From positions 1 to 64,000 of the forward strand of contig PXRQ01000080.1 in assembly GCA_003022005.1 (NCBI GenBank): DNA of 64,000 nucleotides, read 5' to 3'. The position numbers and the translations under genes were made by a program. Under the pieces are notes generated by a model, which did not search any database, was not told the origin of the DNA, and saw only the letters and a program-made list of their open reading frames with translations. Below are positions 37,491-46,184 of this stretch, piece by piece (positions within the stretch are counted from its first letter, which is position 1; every line of letters starts with the position of its first letter). The stretch is from Halobacteriales archaeon QS_5_70_15 (GTDB taxonomy: Archaea > Halobacteriota > Halobacteria > Halobacteriales > Haloarculaceae).

Positions 37491-38651
37491 ATGGCAGACC
37501 CGGAACTGAAGAAGGGACTCGAGGGCGTGCTCGTCGCCGAGTCGTCGCTCTCGTTCATCGACGGTGACGAGGGGAAGCTCGTCTACCGGGGCTACGACAT
37601 CGCCGACCTCGCCCAGGGGGCCAGCTACGAGGAGGTCGTCTACCTGCTCTGGCACGGGGAGCTCCCGACCGCCGAGGAGATCGACTCGTTCACCGACTCG
37701 ATGACCGACGAGATGCCCGTCGACGAGGACGTCCTCGCGGTGGCCCGCCGGCTCGCCGACGCCGGGGGGGACCCGATGGCCGCGCTCCGGACGCTCGTCT
37801 CCTATCTCTCGGCCGAGGACCCGGAGTCCGACGCCGAGCCGACCGACCTGGAGGCCGCCACGCGGAAGGGGCGGCGGATCACCGCAAAGATCCCGACCGC
37901 TCTCGCGGCGTTCGACCGCCTCCGCCGCGGCGAGGAGCCGGTCGACCCCCGCGAGGACCTGGGTCTGGCCGCGAACTTCCTCTACATGATGACCGGCGAG
38001 GAGCCCGACGAAACCGCCGCCGAGACGTTCGACATGGCGCTGACCCTCCACGCCGACCACGGGCTGAACGCCTCGACGTTCACCGCGATGGTGGTCGCCT
38101 CCACGCTCGCGGACCTCTACTCCTCCGTCGTCGCCGGCGTGGGCGCCCTGTCGGGCCCGCTCCACGGCGGCGCCAACCAGGACGTGATGGAGCTGTTCTT
38201 CGAGATCGACGGGGCCGACGCCGATCCCGTCGAGTACGTCACCCGCCTCCAGGAGGAGCGCGAGAACTGGCGCGTCCCCGGGATGGGCCACCGCGTCTAC
38301 AACGTGAAGGACCCGCGGGCGGAGATCCTCGGCGCGAAGTCCGAGGAGCTCGCCGAGGTGACCGGCGATCGGGAGTGGTTCGAGATGGCCGCCGCCATCG
38401 AACGCTACTTCGACGAGGAGAGGGGGCTGACGGAGCACGGGATCGCCCCCAACGTCGACTTCTACTCCGGGACCGTCTACTACCAGCTCGGCATCCCCAT
38501 CGAGATGTACACCCCCATCTTCGCGATGAGCCGCGCCGGCGGCTGGATCGGACACGTCCTCGAGTACCAGGCGGACAACCGCCTCATCCGGCCGCGGGCA
38601 CGCTACGTCGGCGAGACCGACCGCGAGTTCGTCCCCGTCGGCGAGCGGTAG
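37491..38651 (+). CDS. citZ: Citrate synthase
   Basis: A 386-residue enzyme starting MADPELKKGLEGVLVAESSL. SGPLHGGANQDVMELF holds one active-site His, GMGHRVYNVKDPRAEIL the second, and APNVDFYSGTVYYQLGIP the catalytic Asp. It condenses oxaloacetate with acetyl-CoA; methylcitrate synthase is a close alternative. A short T-rich tract (CCCTTTTTTCC) lies 22-32 bp upstream. Confidence 0.95.
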   Translation: MADPELKKGLEGVLVAESSLSFIDGDEGKLVYRGYDIADLAQGASYEEVVYLLWHGELPTAEEIDSFTDSMTDEMPVDEDVLAVARRLADAGGDPMAALRTLVSYLSAEDPESDAEPTDLEAATRKGRRITAKIPTALAAFDRLRRGEEPVDPREDLGLAANFLYMMTGEEPDETAAETFDMALTLHADHGLNASTFTAMVVASTLADLYSSVVAGVGALSGPLHGGANQDVMELFFEIDGADADPVEYVTRLQEERENWRVPGMGHRVYNVKDPRAEILGAKSEELAEVTGDREWFEMAAAIERYFDEERGLTEHGIAPNVDFYSGTVYYQLGIPIEMYTPIFAMSRAGGWIGHVLEYQADNRLIRPRARYVGETDREFVPVGER

Positions 38652-38689
38652 GGCCGGCCTCCGCGACCCGGGCGGCCCCGTTCTGCGCC

Positions 38690-39097
38690 ATGGATGTCTT
38701 CGCCTACGGGACCCTGACCGACCGCGACCGCGCGGCCGCGGTGCTCGGGACCGACGGGTTCGCGTTCCTCGTGCCGGCACGGCTCCACGGCCTCCGCCGC
38801 GTCGACGGCCGGTACCCGACGCTCGCCCCCGGGGGGGAGGTCGAGGGGCGGCTCCTCCGAACCGAGCGGGTCGACGCGCTCGACCGGTACGAGGGGGTCA
38901 CCGACGGCCTCTACGTCCGGGTGTCGGTCCCCGTCACCGAACGCCGAGGTGGACACGCGGCCGTGTACGTCGGCGATCCCGACCGCCTCGACCCCGCCGA
39001 ACCGGTCGACTGGCCGGGCGAGGGGTCGTTCGGGGAGCGGGTCGAGCGGTACGTCGAGGGGAACCCGGTGAGAGTGGAGGAGGCCGAGACGGTGTGA
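38690..39097 (+). CDS. Gamma-glutamylcyclotransferase-like (AIG2) protein
   Basis: A 135-residue protein starting MDVFAYGTLTDRDRAAAVLG. The YGTL loop and the glutamate in LLRTERVDALDRYEGV match the GGCT fold, where these form the cyclisation site. It could remove gamma-glutamyl groups, relevant because haloarchaea use gamma-glutamylcysteine as thiol. Short spacing (38 bp) to citZ suggests co-transcription. Confidence 0.85.
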   Translation: MDVFAYGTLTDRDRAAAVLGTDGFAFLVPARLHGLRRVDGRYPTLAPGGEVEGRLLRTERVDALDRYEGVTDGLYVRVSVPVTERRGGHAAVYVGDPDRLDPAEPVDWPGEGSFGERVERYVEGNPVRVEEAETV

Positions 39098-39133
39098 GCG
39101 GTCCGACCGGTCGAGAGGGACCCCCCCGTATCG

Positions 39134-39210
39134 AGGACCGTGCGTAACGAGGTCCCGTCAGTCACCCGGGTAGTGCCGGGTATCGGGGTACCTGACGGCG
39201 CACGGCCGTA
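39134..39210. mobile_element. Inverted-repeat element, tandem copy 1 (degenerate)
   Basis: The left arm contains GACCGTGCGTAACGAG and the right arm GCGCACGGCCGTA. The inside keeps the family block GTCACCCGGG. The right flank TCA (39211-39213) is shared with the next copy; the left flank is TCG. Confidence 0.65.
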
Positions 39211-39213
39211 TCA

Positions 39214-39292
39214 TACGGTCGTGCGTAACGATCTGCCGCCGATCACCCGGGCGGGGTCGGTCATCTTCGGTAAAAGACTACGCACGACCGTA
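39214..39292. mobile_element. 79-bp inverted-repeat element, best-preserved copy
   Basis: TACGGTCGTGCGTA (39214-39227) and TACGCACGACCGTA (39279-39292) are perfect 14-bp inverted repeats. Direct repeats TCA flank both sides (39211-39213 and 39293-39295). The right TCA is the reverse-strand TGA stop of the ABC gene. The interior includes GATCACCCGGGCGGGGTCGG and CGGTAAAAGAC. Confidence 0.9.
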
Positions 39293-41132
39293 TCAGTCGT
39301 CGGTCGCCTCGATCCGCGCCTGGCGCCGGGCGGCCCGCTCGACGAACTCCTCGGGGAGTTCGTCGATCTCGCCCGCCTGGACCCCCCAGAGGTGGGCGTA
39401 GAGGCCGTCCTCGCCGAGCAGCTCCTCGTGGGCGCCCCGCTCGACGATGTGCCCACCCTCGAGGACGACGATGGTGTCGGCGTCCTTGATCGTCGAGAGC
39501 CGGTGGGCGATGGCGAACGTCGTCCGGTCCTCGGTCAGCCCGTCGAGCGAGCGCTGGATGAGCATCTCCGTCTCCGTGTCGACGTCGCTGGTCGCCTCGT
39601 CCAGCACGAGGATCTCGGGGTCCTTGAGGATGGCCCGGGCGATGGAGATCCGCTGGCGCTGCCCTCCCGAGAGTTTGACGCCGCGCTCGCCGACCTCGGT
39701 GTCGTAGCCCTCCGGGAGGTTGGTGATGAACTCGTGGGCCTCGGCCATCTTCGCGGCCTCGACCACCTCCTCGCGAGTGGCGTCGAACGTCCCGTAGGTG
39801 ATGTTCTCCTCGACGGTGCCGTAGAACAGGAACGTGTCCTGGGAGACGTAGCCCACCCGCTCGCGGAGGCTCGGGATGGTTACGTCCCGGAGGTCCTGGC
39901 CGTCGATGGTGATCCGCCCCTCGTCGACGTCGTACATCCGAAGCAGGAGTTTCAGCACGGTGGTCTTCCCGGCGCCGGTCGGCCCGACGAGCGCGAGCGT
40001 CTCGCCCCCCTCGACCTCGAAGGAGACGTCCTCGATGACCGCCTCGGCGTCGTCGTAGCCGAACGTCACGTCCTCGTAGACGACGCGGCTGGTACATGTT
40101 GATTATCTGCCCGAACTGGGCCATCGGCCAGATGAACCGCTGGGTGAACAGGATGAACCCGACGAACTGCCCGGGGGTGAGCGAGCCGCTGAAAAAGAGC
40201 GGCGCGCTCCCGGTCGCCTGGTAGGTCAGCACCCAGACCCCGCCGACGACGAACGTGACGACGAAGCCGATTCCGGAGAGCAGGCGCAGCCCCGGGAAGA
40301 ACTTGATCCGGGTGCCGATGGCGTCCCAGTTGGCGTCGAAGTAGTCCTGGGAGACGTCCTCGACCCGGTCGGACTCGAAGTCCTCCGTGTTCGATGTCTT
40401 GATCACCTGGACGCCGCCGAGGTTGTTCTCCAGCCGGGAGTTCACCTGCCCGACCGACGAGCGGACCTCGGCGTACTTGGGCTGGATGGTCCGGATGAAC
40501 TTGTACGTGAAAAAGGCGATCAGCGGCACCACGCCGAGCGTGATGAGGGCGAGCTGCCAGTTCCAGTAGACCAGGATGGCCGCAATGCCGAGCACCATCA
40601 CGCCCAGCCGGAACGCGGAGTTCATCCCGTCGTTTAAAAACCGCTCGAGCCGGTTGACGTCGTTCGAGAGGATGGACATCATCTCGCCGGTCTGCTTGTC
40701 GGCGAAAAAGTCCATGTTCAGCCGCTGCATCTTGTCGTAGGTGTCCGTCCGGACGTCGTGCTGGATGTTCTGGGCGAAGGAGTTCCACCCCCAGTTGCGG
40801 GTCCAGTGGAACGCCGCCCCGCCGAGGAACGCCGCGGCGATCAGCCCCGCGGAGAGGTAGAGCTGGCCGGGGCGGCCGGCCGGCAGCCACGCGTCCGGGA
40901 CGAGCCAGATGCTGAACGGCCGCTCCTCGTAGAAGATGGCGTCGACGGCCAGCGCCAGGAGCACCGGCGGCATCAGGTCCAGAACCCGGGCGACGACGCT
41001 CGAGAACAGGCCGACGGCGAACGCGAGCTTGTTCTCCACCCCGTACTCGGCGAACAGCCGCCGCATCGGGTTCTCGGCGTTCTCCCGTTGTTCCTCGAAG
41101 GGGTCGTCCTCGTCGGCCGCGGCTACGTCCAT
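39293..41132 (-). pseudogene. ABC exporter (TMD-NBD half transporter), linker deleted and frame broken
   Basis: From ATG 41132 a complete six-TM domain is read to FGQIINMYQ (about 40095). The nucleotide-binding domain resumes in another frame at RVVYEDVTFGYDD with Walker A LALVGPTGAGKTTVLKLLL, signature LSGGQRQRISIARAILKDP and Walker B EILVLDEATSDVDTETE. About 30-40 linker residues expected between the two are absent. An NBD starting at an internal Met (TFGYDDAEA, 40069) might still be made. The TGA stop sits on the inverted-repeat element at 39214. Confidence 0.8.
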
Positions 41133-41256
41133 CGATTATATATTCAGGTCCGCCGTGCAAAAGGGTTCGCTTAAATCCATAAAAGTTCCCGCACGGATAC
41201 GACGGCGGCGCCTCCCGCCCGACCGGTCCGGGGTGTTACCCCGGCGACGGCGGCGC

Positions 41257-41847
41257 TCACCCGTTCTCGAGCCCCTCGATCCGCACCCGGTCGCCGGGCT
41301 CGACCCCGTGGCGGGTCGTCCACTCGTAGTTCACCTCGAGGACGTACTGGCCCTCGCCCGGGTAGCGCTGGTCCCCGCCGTCCTCGCCCTCGACCGGTTC
41401 CGGCGCGTGGTGGATCGTCCTGATCGTCCGGTTCGCGTCGATGTAGACGATGTCGATCCCGAACGACATGTCCCGCATCACGTACGTGTGGTTCCCCTCG
41501 GCGTCGTAGGTGAACAGCATCCCGCGGTCCTCGGGGAGCGACTCCGTCTTCGAGAGCCCGGTGTAGCGCTTTGCCGTCGTGTCCGCGACCGCCACGCGGA
41601 CGCTACCCAGTTCCGTCCCGTTCGCGTCGAGCACCGTCACCGTGGCGTGGTCGTACCGATCCTCCGTCGGCGAGGCGGTCCCGTCGCCACCGGCCGCGGT
41701 CGAACCCGCCGTCGCGGTCGCGGTGTCGGTCGCCGTCGGCTGGTAGCCCGGGGCCGAGACGAACGGCAGGTACGCCCCGCTCGCGACGACGACACCGCCG
41801 GCGAGCAGGAGCCCCACGAGAACGAGGAGGACACCGCTGCGGTTCAC
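41257..41847 (-). CDS. DUF192 secreted/anchored protein
   Basis: A 196-residue protein. MNRSGVLLVLVGLLLAGGVV is an N-terminal membrane anchor, followed by a Thr/Ala-rich linker. From residue about 68 the DUF192 domain runs: KRYTGLSKTESLPEDRGMLF, YVMRDMSFGIDIVYIDANRT and VLEVNYEWTTRHGVEPGDRV. Function of DUF192 is not settled; it is an extracellular beta-sandwich in many archaea. Confidence 0.87.
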   Translation of the reverse strand: MNRSGVLLVLVGLLLAGGVVVASGAYLPFVSAPGYQPTATDTATATAGSTAAGGDGTASPTEDRYDHATVTVLDANGTELGSVRVAVADTTAKRYTGLSKTESLPEDRGMLFTYDAEGNHTYVMRDMSFGIDIVYIDANRTIRTIHHAPEPVEGEDGGDQRYPGEGQYVLEVNYEWTTRHGVEPGDRVRIEGLENG

Positions 41848-41917
41848 ATTCCCCCTCGGGTGCCGGCGTGCCTAAGCGTTGCGACGCCGGCCGGTCACGG
41901 GAACGCGCCGACCCCCG

Positions 41918-42074
41918 GTCCGCTCGTCGCAGAACGATGGGGCCGCGCGGATTTGAACCGGAGCGGGACTTGCTTCGCTCGTCTCGTAGGGTTCAGAATC
42001 CGCTTGCGTCCACGCTTCGCTCCTCGCGTCCGCTCGTCGCAGAACGATGGGGCCGCGCGGATTTGAACCGGAGC
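41918..42074. repeat. Two 47-bp direct repeats containing tRNA-Val 3' ends
   Basis: Positions 41918-41964 and 42028-42074 are identical. Each contains ATGGGGCCGCGCGGATTTGA followed by ACC, the same 23 bp found at the 3' end of the tRNA-Val at 42160-42182. The three copies are in the same orientation, spaced by about 110 bp. This looks like repeated attachment-site duplication. Confidence 0.85.
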
Positions 42075-42160
42075 CGTTCCGCTCACTACGTTCGCTCCAC
42101 GGCAGGGTTCAAATCCGTCGTCCATGATTCGACACGCCTCGCTGTTGTTCGGCGGTCTCA

Positions 42161-42233
42161 TGGGGCCGCGCGGATTTGAACCACGGACCTCGTCCTTGTA
42201 AGGGACGCGTCATAACCACTAGACCACGGCCCC
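42161..42233 (-). tRNA. tRNA-Val (TAC)
   Basis: On the reverse strand, acceptor GGGGCCG (42233-42227) pairs with CGGCCCC, discriminator A at 42161. The anticodon arm CGTCC-CTTACAA-GGACG type loop exposes TAC, valine. T-arm GTGGTTCAAATCCGC is regular. The 3' end has two partial duplicates downstream. Confidence 0.93.
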
Positions 42234-42328
42234 GCACCCGGAACGACCCCGCGCTGGCGGATAGCCCTTACGCTCCGGGATGGGCCTGTCCCTCCTCGGA
42301 CGTGGCGAGCGACGCGGTTGGGCGACGC

Positions 42329-42604
42329 TCAGTCGTCCGCCGCGGCCGTCTCGGCGGACGCCTCCGCCATCGCCTCGGGCGTGATCTGGTAGAGGTTCTG
42401 CCTCGCGTCCGCGAAGTACACGTCCTCGGAGACCGCGTCGATCCCCTGGAGGCGCTCCAGCGCGTACCGTACCGTACGGGCCGAGAGCATCGACTCCTCG
42501 ACGATGCCCTTCTGGGTCATGCCCCCGTTGTACTCGAGCACCTTGTAGACGAGCTTCGCGCTCGGCGGAAGGTCCGAGAGGTCCTCCGCACTAGAGTCTG
42601 CCAT
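42329..42604 (-). CDS. Small winged-helix transcription regulator (MarR-like)
   Basis: A 91-residue protein starting MADSSAEDLSDLPPSAKLVY. YKVLEYNGGMTQKGIVEESM and LSARTVRYALERLQGIDAVS form the helix-turn-helix; VYFADARQNLYQIT is the wing. Such one-domain regulators are common in haloarchaea; the target is unknown. The AT-rich CTGTATAAAGA (reverse complement of about 42628-42638) upstream is a good TATA box. Confidence 0.8.
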   Translation of the reverse strand: MADSSAEDLSDLPPSAKLVYKVLEYNGGMTQKGIVEESMLSARTVRYALERLQGIDAVSEDVYFADARQNLYQITPEAMAEASAETAAADD

Positions 42605-42740
42605 CGGTATCACGACGTAGGTTGGCCAACTGTATAAAGATTCACCATAACGGCGGTTTAGCGGCAATATGTGGGGGGTTTCGGGGCTCGAAAGCGCGTT
42701 CGCCACGCCGTCTCGGACGTTCGAGAGGCCACGTGTAGTG

Positions 42741-43168
42741 TCAGAACCCGCGCACCATCACCAGCGCGTCCTCGCCGTCGTCGTAGTAGCGGGGAACGGT
42801 GTGGTGGTGCGTGAAGCCGAACCCGCGGTAGAGCCGGATCGCCGCGTCGTTGCCGGCCCGGACCTCGAGCTTCACGCGGGCGGTCCCCTCGGCGGCGAGG
42901 GCCGAGAGCGCCCGCTCGAGGAGCGACGCCCCGATACCTGCCCGTGGTTCGGCACCGTGTCGGAGACGACGTAGCCGACGACGCCGTCGCCGGCGGCGGC
43001 GGCCACGAGGAACGCCGGGGAGTCGAGGAACTCCTCGAACGCGCTGAACGGCCACGGCTGTGGAAACGACGCCTGCTCGATGCGGAACACCTCGAGCAGG
43101 TCCGCCCGGACCGCCGGCCGGATCTCCGGATCGGCGGACCCGCGGGGAGTGGTCGTCGTCACGGCCAC
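42741..43168 (-). pseudogene. rimI: RimI-like N-acetyltransferase missing its acetyl-CoA loop
   Basis: The N-terminal half (IRPAVRADLLEVFRIEQASF, PQPWPFSAFEEFLDSPAFLV, GYVVSDTVPNHG) ends near 42948. The C-terminal half continues in another frame: GIGASLLERALSALAAEGTA, VKLEVRAGNDAAIRLYRGFG and FTHHHTVPRYYDDGEDALVM. About 20 residues between them are missing, exactly the strand plus R/Q-x-x-G-x-G/A pyrophosphate loop that holds acetyl-CoA. Without it the enzyme, which acetylates protein N-termini, cannot work. Confidence 0.75.
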
Positions 43169-43520
43169 CCCTACCGGGTGTGGGGGTATATCGGTTCCGC
43201 CGCCCGCCCCCGCCGGCCCGGGACCCACCCGTCTGCGCACGCCGCGTCTAGACCCAAAAGTTCATGTATCTAGCCGTGAAAACAGCGACTGCACCCAACG
43301 AAGGGTGCATCCCCACCCCCCACCCCGCTTTTGAGGAGCCGACCGCCGAGCGGCCGCTCCCGCCCGCCACACGGCACGGATCCGCCGCGCCAGCCTCCCC
43401 GTTCCCGTTTCGTCCCCTCGCGCCCGCATCCCGCCCCGTGAGGTCGGTGTCGCCACGCGAGTCTGACGATCCGTTCGGAAAAAAGCCCGTTCGGAACGAA
43501 GCCGGCAGCCGTAAGCCCGC
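43169..43520. other. 352-bp spacer between acn and rimI
   Basis: No protein gene is supportable. It holds a perfect hairpin at 43290-43309 in a locally AT-richer context, followed by a C-rich run. Confidence 0.5.
43290..43309. terminator. Perfect 7-bp stem-loop, possible terminator or small RNA element
   Basis: TGCACCC (43290-43296) and GGGTGCA (43303-43309) pair perfectly around AACGAA. Upstream flank GTGAAAACAGCGAC is A-rich. It lies 210 bp downstream of the aconitase stop codon and upstream of rimI. Confidence 0.4.
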
Positions 43521-45497
43521 TCAGTCGTCGGCGGGCGCGGAGGAGTCGCCGCCTGACTCGGCGTGCTTCTTCGTGTGTGAGAGCTTGCCCCCGTCGGCGA
43601 GGATCTCCCGCTCGCGCTCGGAGGCGTCGAGGTGGGCCGTGAACTCCCAGTCGCCGTTGACGCGGACGGTGAACTCCTCCTGGCCCGAGCGGACCGCGTC
43701 GGCGACGTCGTCGACGATCTCGAGCTCATCACCCTGCTCGATCCGCCCGTAGGTCTCCTCGTCGATGGTCAGCGGGATGAGCCCGAAGTTGAACAGGTTG
43801 GCCTTGTGGATGCGGGCGAACGACCGGGCGAAGACGCCCTCGATGCCGAGGTACATCGGGCAGAGCGCCGCGTGCTCGCGCGAGGAGCCCTGGCCGTAGT
43901 TCTCGCCGGCGACGAGGAACCCGCCGTCGGAGTCGAGCGCCCGCTGGGCGAACGAGTCGTCCACGCGAGAGAGCGTGAACTCCGAGAGCTTCGGGATGTT
44001 CGACCGGTACATCAGGATGTCCTGGGTGGCCGGGATGATGTGGTCGGTCGTGATGTTGTCCGCCATCTTCAGGAGGGTCGGCCCCGCCAGGTGGGCGTCC
44101 AGTTCGTCCTTCAGGGGGACGTCGCCGATGTTCGGCCCCTTGATGAGCTCGTCGTCGACCGGATCGTCCGGCGTGATGATGTCGTTCTCGGCGCCCTCGT
44201 ACTCCTCGGGGAGTTCGAACCCGGGCGCCTCGAGGTCACCGAGCTCCTCGGCGAGGTCCCTCGGGTCGACGATCTCGCCCTCGAGCGCCGCGGCGGCGGC
44301 GACCTCCGGCGAGCAGAGGTAGACGCTGTCGTCCTCGATCCCCGAGCGGCCCTCGAAGTTGCGGTTGAACGTCCGCACGCTCACCGAGTCGCTCGCGGGG
44401 ACGTGTCCGATCCCGATGCACGCGCCGCACGTGGCCTCGGAGAAGTTCACGCCGGCGGCCATCAGCTCCGCCGTCCGTCCCCCGCGAGCGAGCATCTCGC
44501 TGGCCTTCTTCGAACCGGGCGCGACGATCATCTCGGTCTGTCGCTGGATGGAGCGCCCCTCGAGCATCTTCGCGGCCGGCAGGATGTCCTCGTACCCGCC
44601 GTTCGTACAGGAGCCGATGATGACCTGGTCGACGGACTGGCCCGCGGCCTCGCGGACCGGGACGACGTTGTCCGGCATCGACGGCTGGGCGATGAGCGGC
44701 TCGATCTCCGAGAGATCGATCACGATCTCGTCGTCGTACTCGGCGTCCTCGTCGGGCTGGAGCTCGACGTACTCCTCCTCGCGGTCCTGCTTCGCGAGGT
44801 ACTCGCGGGTCCGCTCGTCGGTCGGGAACAGCGACGACGTGGCACCCAGCTCCGTCCCCATGTTGGTGATGGTCATGCGCTCGGGCGCGGAGAGGCTCTC
44901 GACGCCCGGCCCGGTGTACTCGAAGATCTTCCCGACGCCACCTTTGACCGTGAGCCGCCGGAGCATCTCGAGGATGACGTCCTTGGCGGTGGACCACTCG
45001 GGGAGTTCACCCTCGAGCCTGACGCTGACGACCTCGGGCATCTCGATGTAGTAGGGGCCGCCGCCCATCGCGACGGCGACGTCGAGCCCGCCGGCCCCGA
45101 TGGCGAGCTGGCCGATCCCCCCAGGGGTCGGCGTGTGCGAGTCCGAGCCGAGGAGCGTCTTGCCCGGCGCCGCGAAGTTCTCCCGGTGGACGTTGTGACA
45201 GATGCCGTTGCCCGGCCGCGAGAAGTACGCGCCGAAGGTGCCCGCCGCCGACCGGAGGAAGCGGTGATCGTCCGTGTTCTTGAAGTCGAACTGGTATGTC
45301 TGGTGGTCGCAGTACTGCGCCGCGATCTCCGTCTGTACCTCGTCGAGGTCGAGCGCCTCGAACTGCAGCCAGACGAGCGTCCCCGTGGTGTCCTGTGTGA
45401 GGACCTGATCGATCTCGATCCCGATCTCCTCGCCCGTCTCCAGCTCCCCGTCGACGAGGTGGTCGGCCAGGATCTTCTCCGTGAGTGTCTGTCCCAT
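43521..45497 (-). CDS. acn: Aconitate hydratase
   Basis: A 658-residue enzyme of the monomeric (AcnA-like) class in haloarchaeal length. GSDSHTPTPGGIGQLAIGAG, VIIGSCTNGGYEDILPAAKM and SEATCGACIGIG provide the three [4Fe-4S] cysteines; the swivel domain has FLVAGENYGQGSSREHAALC and RSFARIHKANLFNFGLIPL. It isomerises citrate to isocitrate, next step after the citrate synthase at 37491. Confidence 0.96.
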   Translation of the reverse strand: MGQTLTEKILADHLVDGELETGEEIGIEIDQVLTQDTTGTLVWLQFEALDLDEVQTEIAAQYCDHQTYQFDFKNTDDHRFLRSAAGTFGAYFSRPGNGICHNVHRENFAAPGKTLLGSDSHTPTPGGIGQLAIGAGGLDVAVAMGGGPYYIEMPEVVSVRLEGELPEWSTAKDVILEMLRRLTVKGGVGKIFEYTGPGVESLSAPERMTITNMGTELGATSSLFPTDERTREYLAKQDREEEYVELQPDEDAEYDDEIVIDLSEIEPLIAQPSMPDNVVPVREAAGQSVDQVIIGSCTNGGYEDILPAAKMLEGRSIQRQTEMIVAPGSKKASEMLARGGRTAELMAAGVNFSEATCGACIGIGHVPASDSVSVRTFNRNFEGRSGIEDDSVYLCSPEVAAAAALEGEIVDPRDLAEELGDLEAPGFELPEEYEGAENDIITPDDPVDDELIKGPNIGDVPLKDELDAHLAGPTLLKMADNITTDHIIPATQDILMYRSNIPKLSEFTLSRVDDSFAQRALDSDGGFLVAGENYGQGSSREHAALCPMYLGIEGVFARSFARIHKANLFNFGLIPLTIDEETYGRIEQGDELEIVDDVADAVRSGQEEFTVRVNGDWEFTAHLDASEREREILADGGKLSHTKKHAESGGDSSAPADD

Positions 45498-45639
45498 AAC
45501 GTCCGTGAGTGGGCTATCCTCGGTTATAAATCCGGCGTGTTCGCCACGTATTGCGAATCCACGGGGCGTTCCGGCCCGTTCCGTGGGATCCCGTCCACGG
45601 GCTCCCGGCGACCGGTCGCCCCGGAGCTCCGGACCGGAT

Positions 45640-46128
45640 CTACCCCTCGTGGACGGTCACGTCGACGGCGTCCTCGACGATCGCGCTCATCATCGTCGTC
45701 GCGCCGGCCGGACTCGCGCCCGTGCAGGACCCGGGGTTCAGCAGCCGGTAGCCCCCGACCTCGCGGTCCATCACCTGGTGGGTGTGCCCCGAGACGCCGA
45801 CCGTCGGCCCGTCGGCCGCGTTCGCGTCGACGATCCCCGCGACCCGCTCCTCGTACCCCTCGATGTCGCCGGTCCCGTGGGTGACGACGAACCGCACCCC
45901 CTCGACGTCGAGGGTCGCCGTCGTCGGGAGCCCCAGGTCGGGGTCGGTGTTCCCGTGGACGGCCGTCAGTTCGGGACTCGCCTCGCGGACCGTCTCCAGG
46001 GTCCCCGGCGAGTCGTAGTCCCCCGTGTGGATCACGTGGTCGGCCGACCGGCACTGCTCGAGGACCCACTCGGGGATGGCCGGTTCGCGCGACGGAACGT
46101 GTGAGTCGCCGATGATGGCCAGGCGCAT
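45640..46128 (-). CDS. YfcE-like metallophosphoesterase
   Basis: A 162-residue protein. MRLAIIGDSHVPSREP (GDxH), HTGDYDSPGTLE (GDxx), VHGNTDPD (GNxD), VVTHGTGDIEGYEERV and GVSGHTHQVMDREV (GHTH) supply the metal ligands of the calcineurin-like fold. Acts as phosphodiesterase on an unknown substrate. It diverges from the NUDIX-fusion gene at 46185 with a 56-bp gap. Confidence 0.9.
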   Translation of the reverse strand: MRLAIIGDSHVPSREPAIPEWVLEQCRSADHVIHTGDYDSPGTLETVREASPELTAVHGNTDPDLGLPTTATLDVEGVRFVVTHGTGDIEGYEERVAGIVDANAADGPTVGVSGHTHQVMDREVGGYRLLNPGSCTGASPAGATTMMSAIVEDAVDVTVHEG

Positions 46129-46184
46129 ACGACACGGTGAGGCCGGTACCCACGTTAATCTGTGCCCACCCCGTCGACGCGGGT

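Noticed and set aside
41918..42074. CRISPR array
   Set aside because: Only two 47-bp copies at a 110-bp spacing, containing tRNA 3' ends, with no cas genes. This is an attachment-site type duplication.
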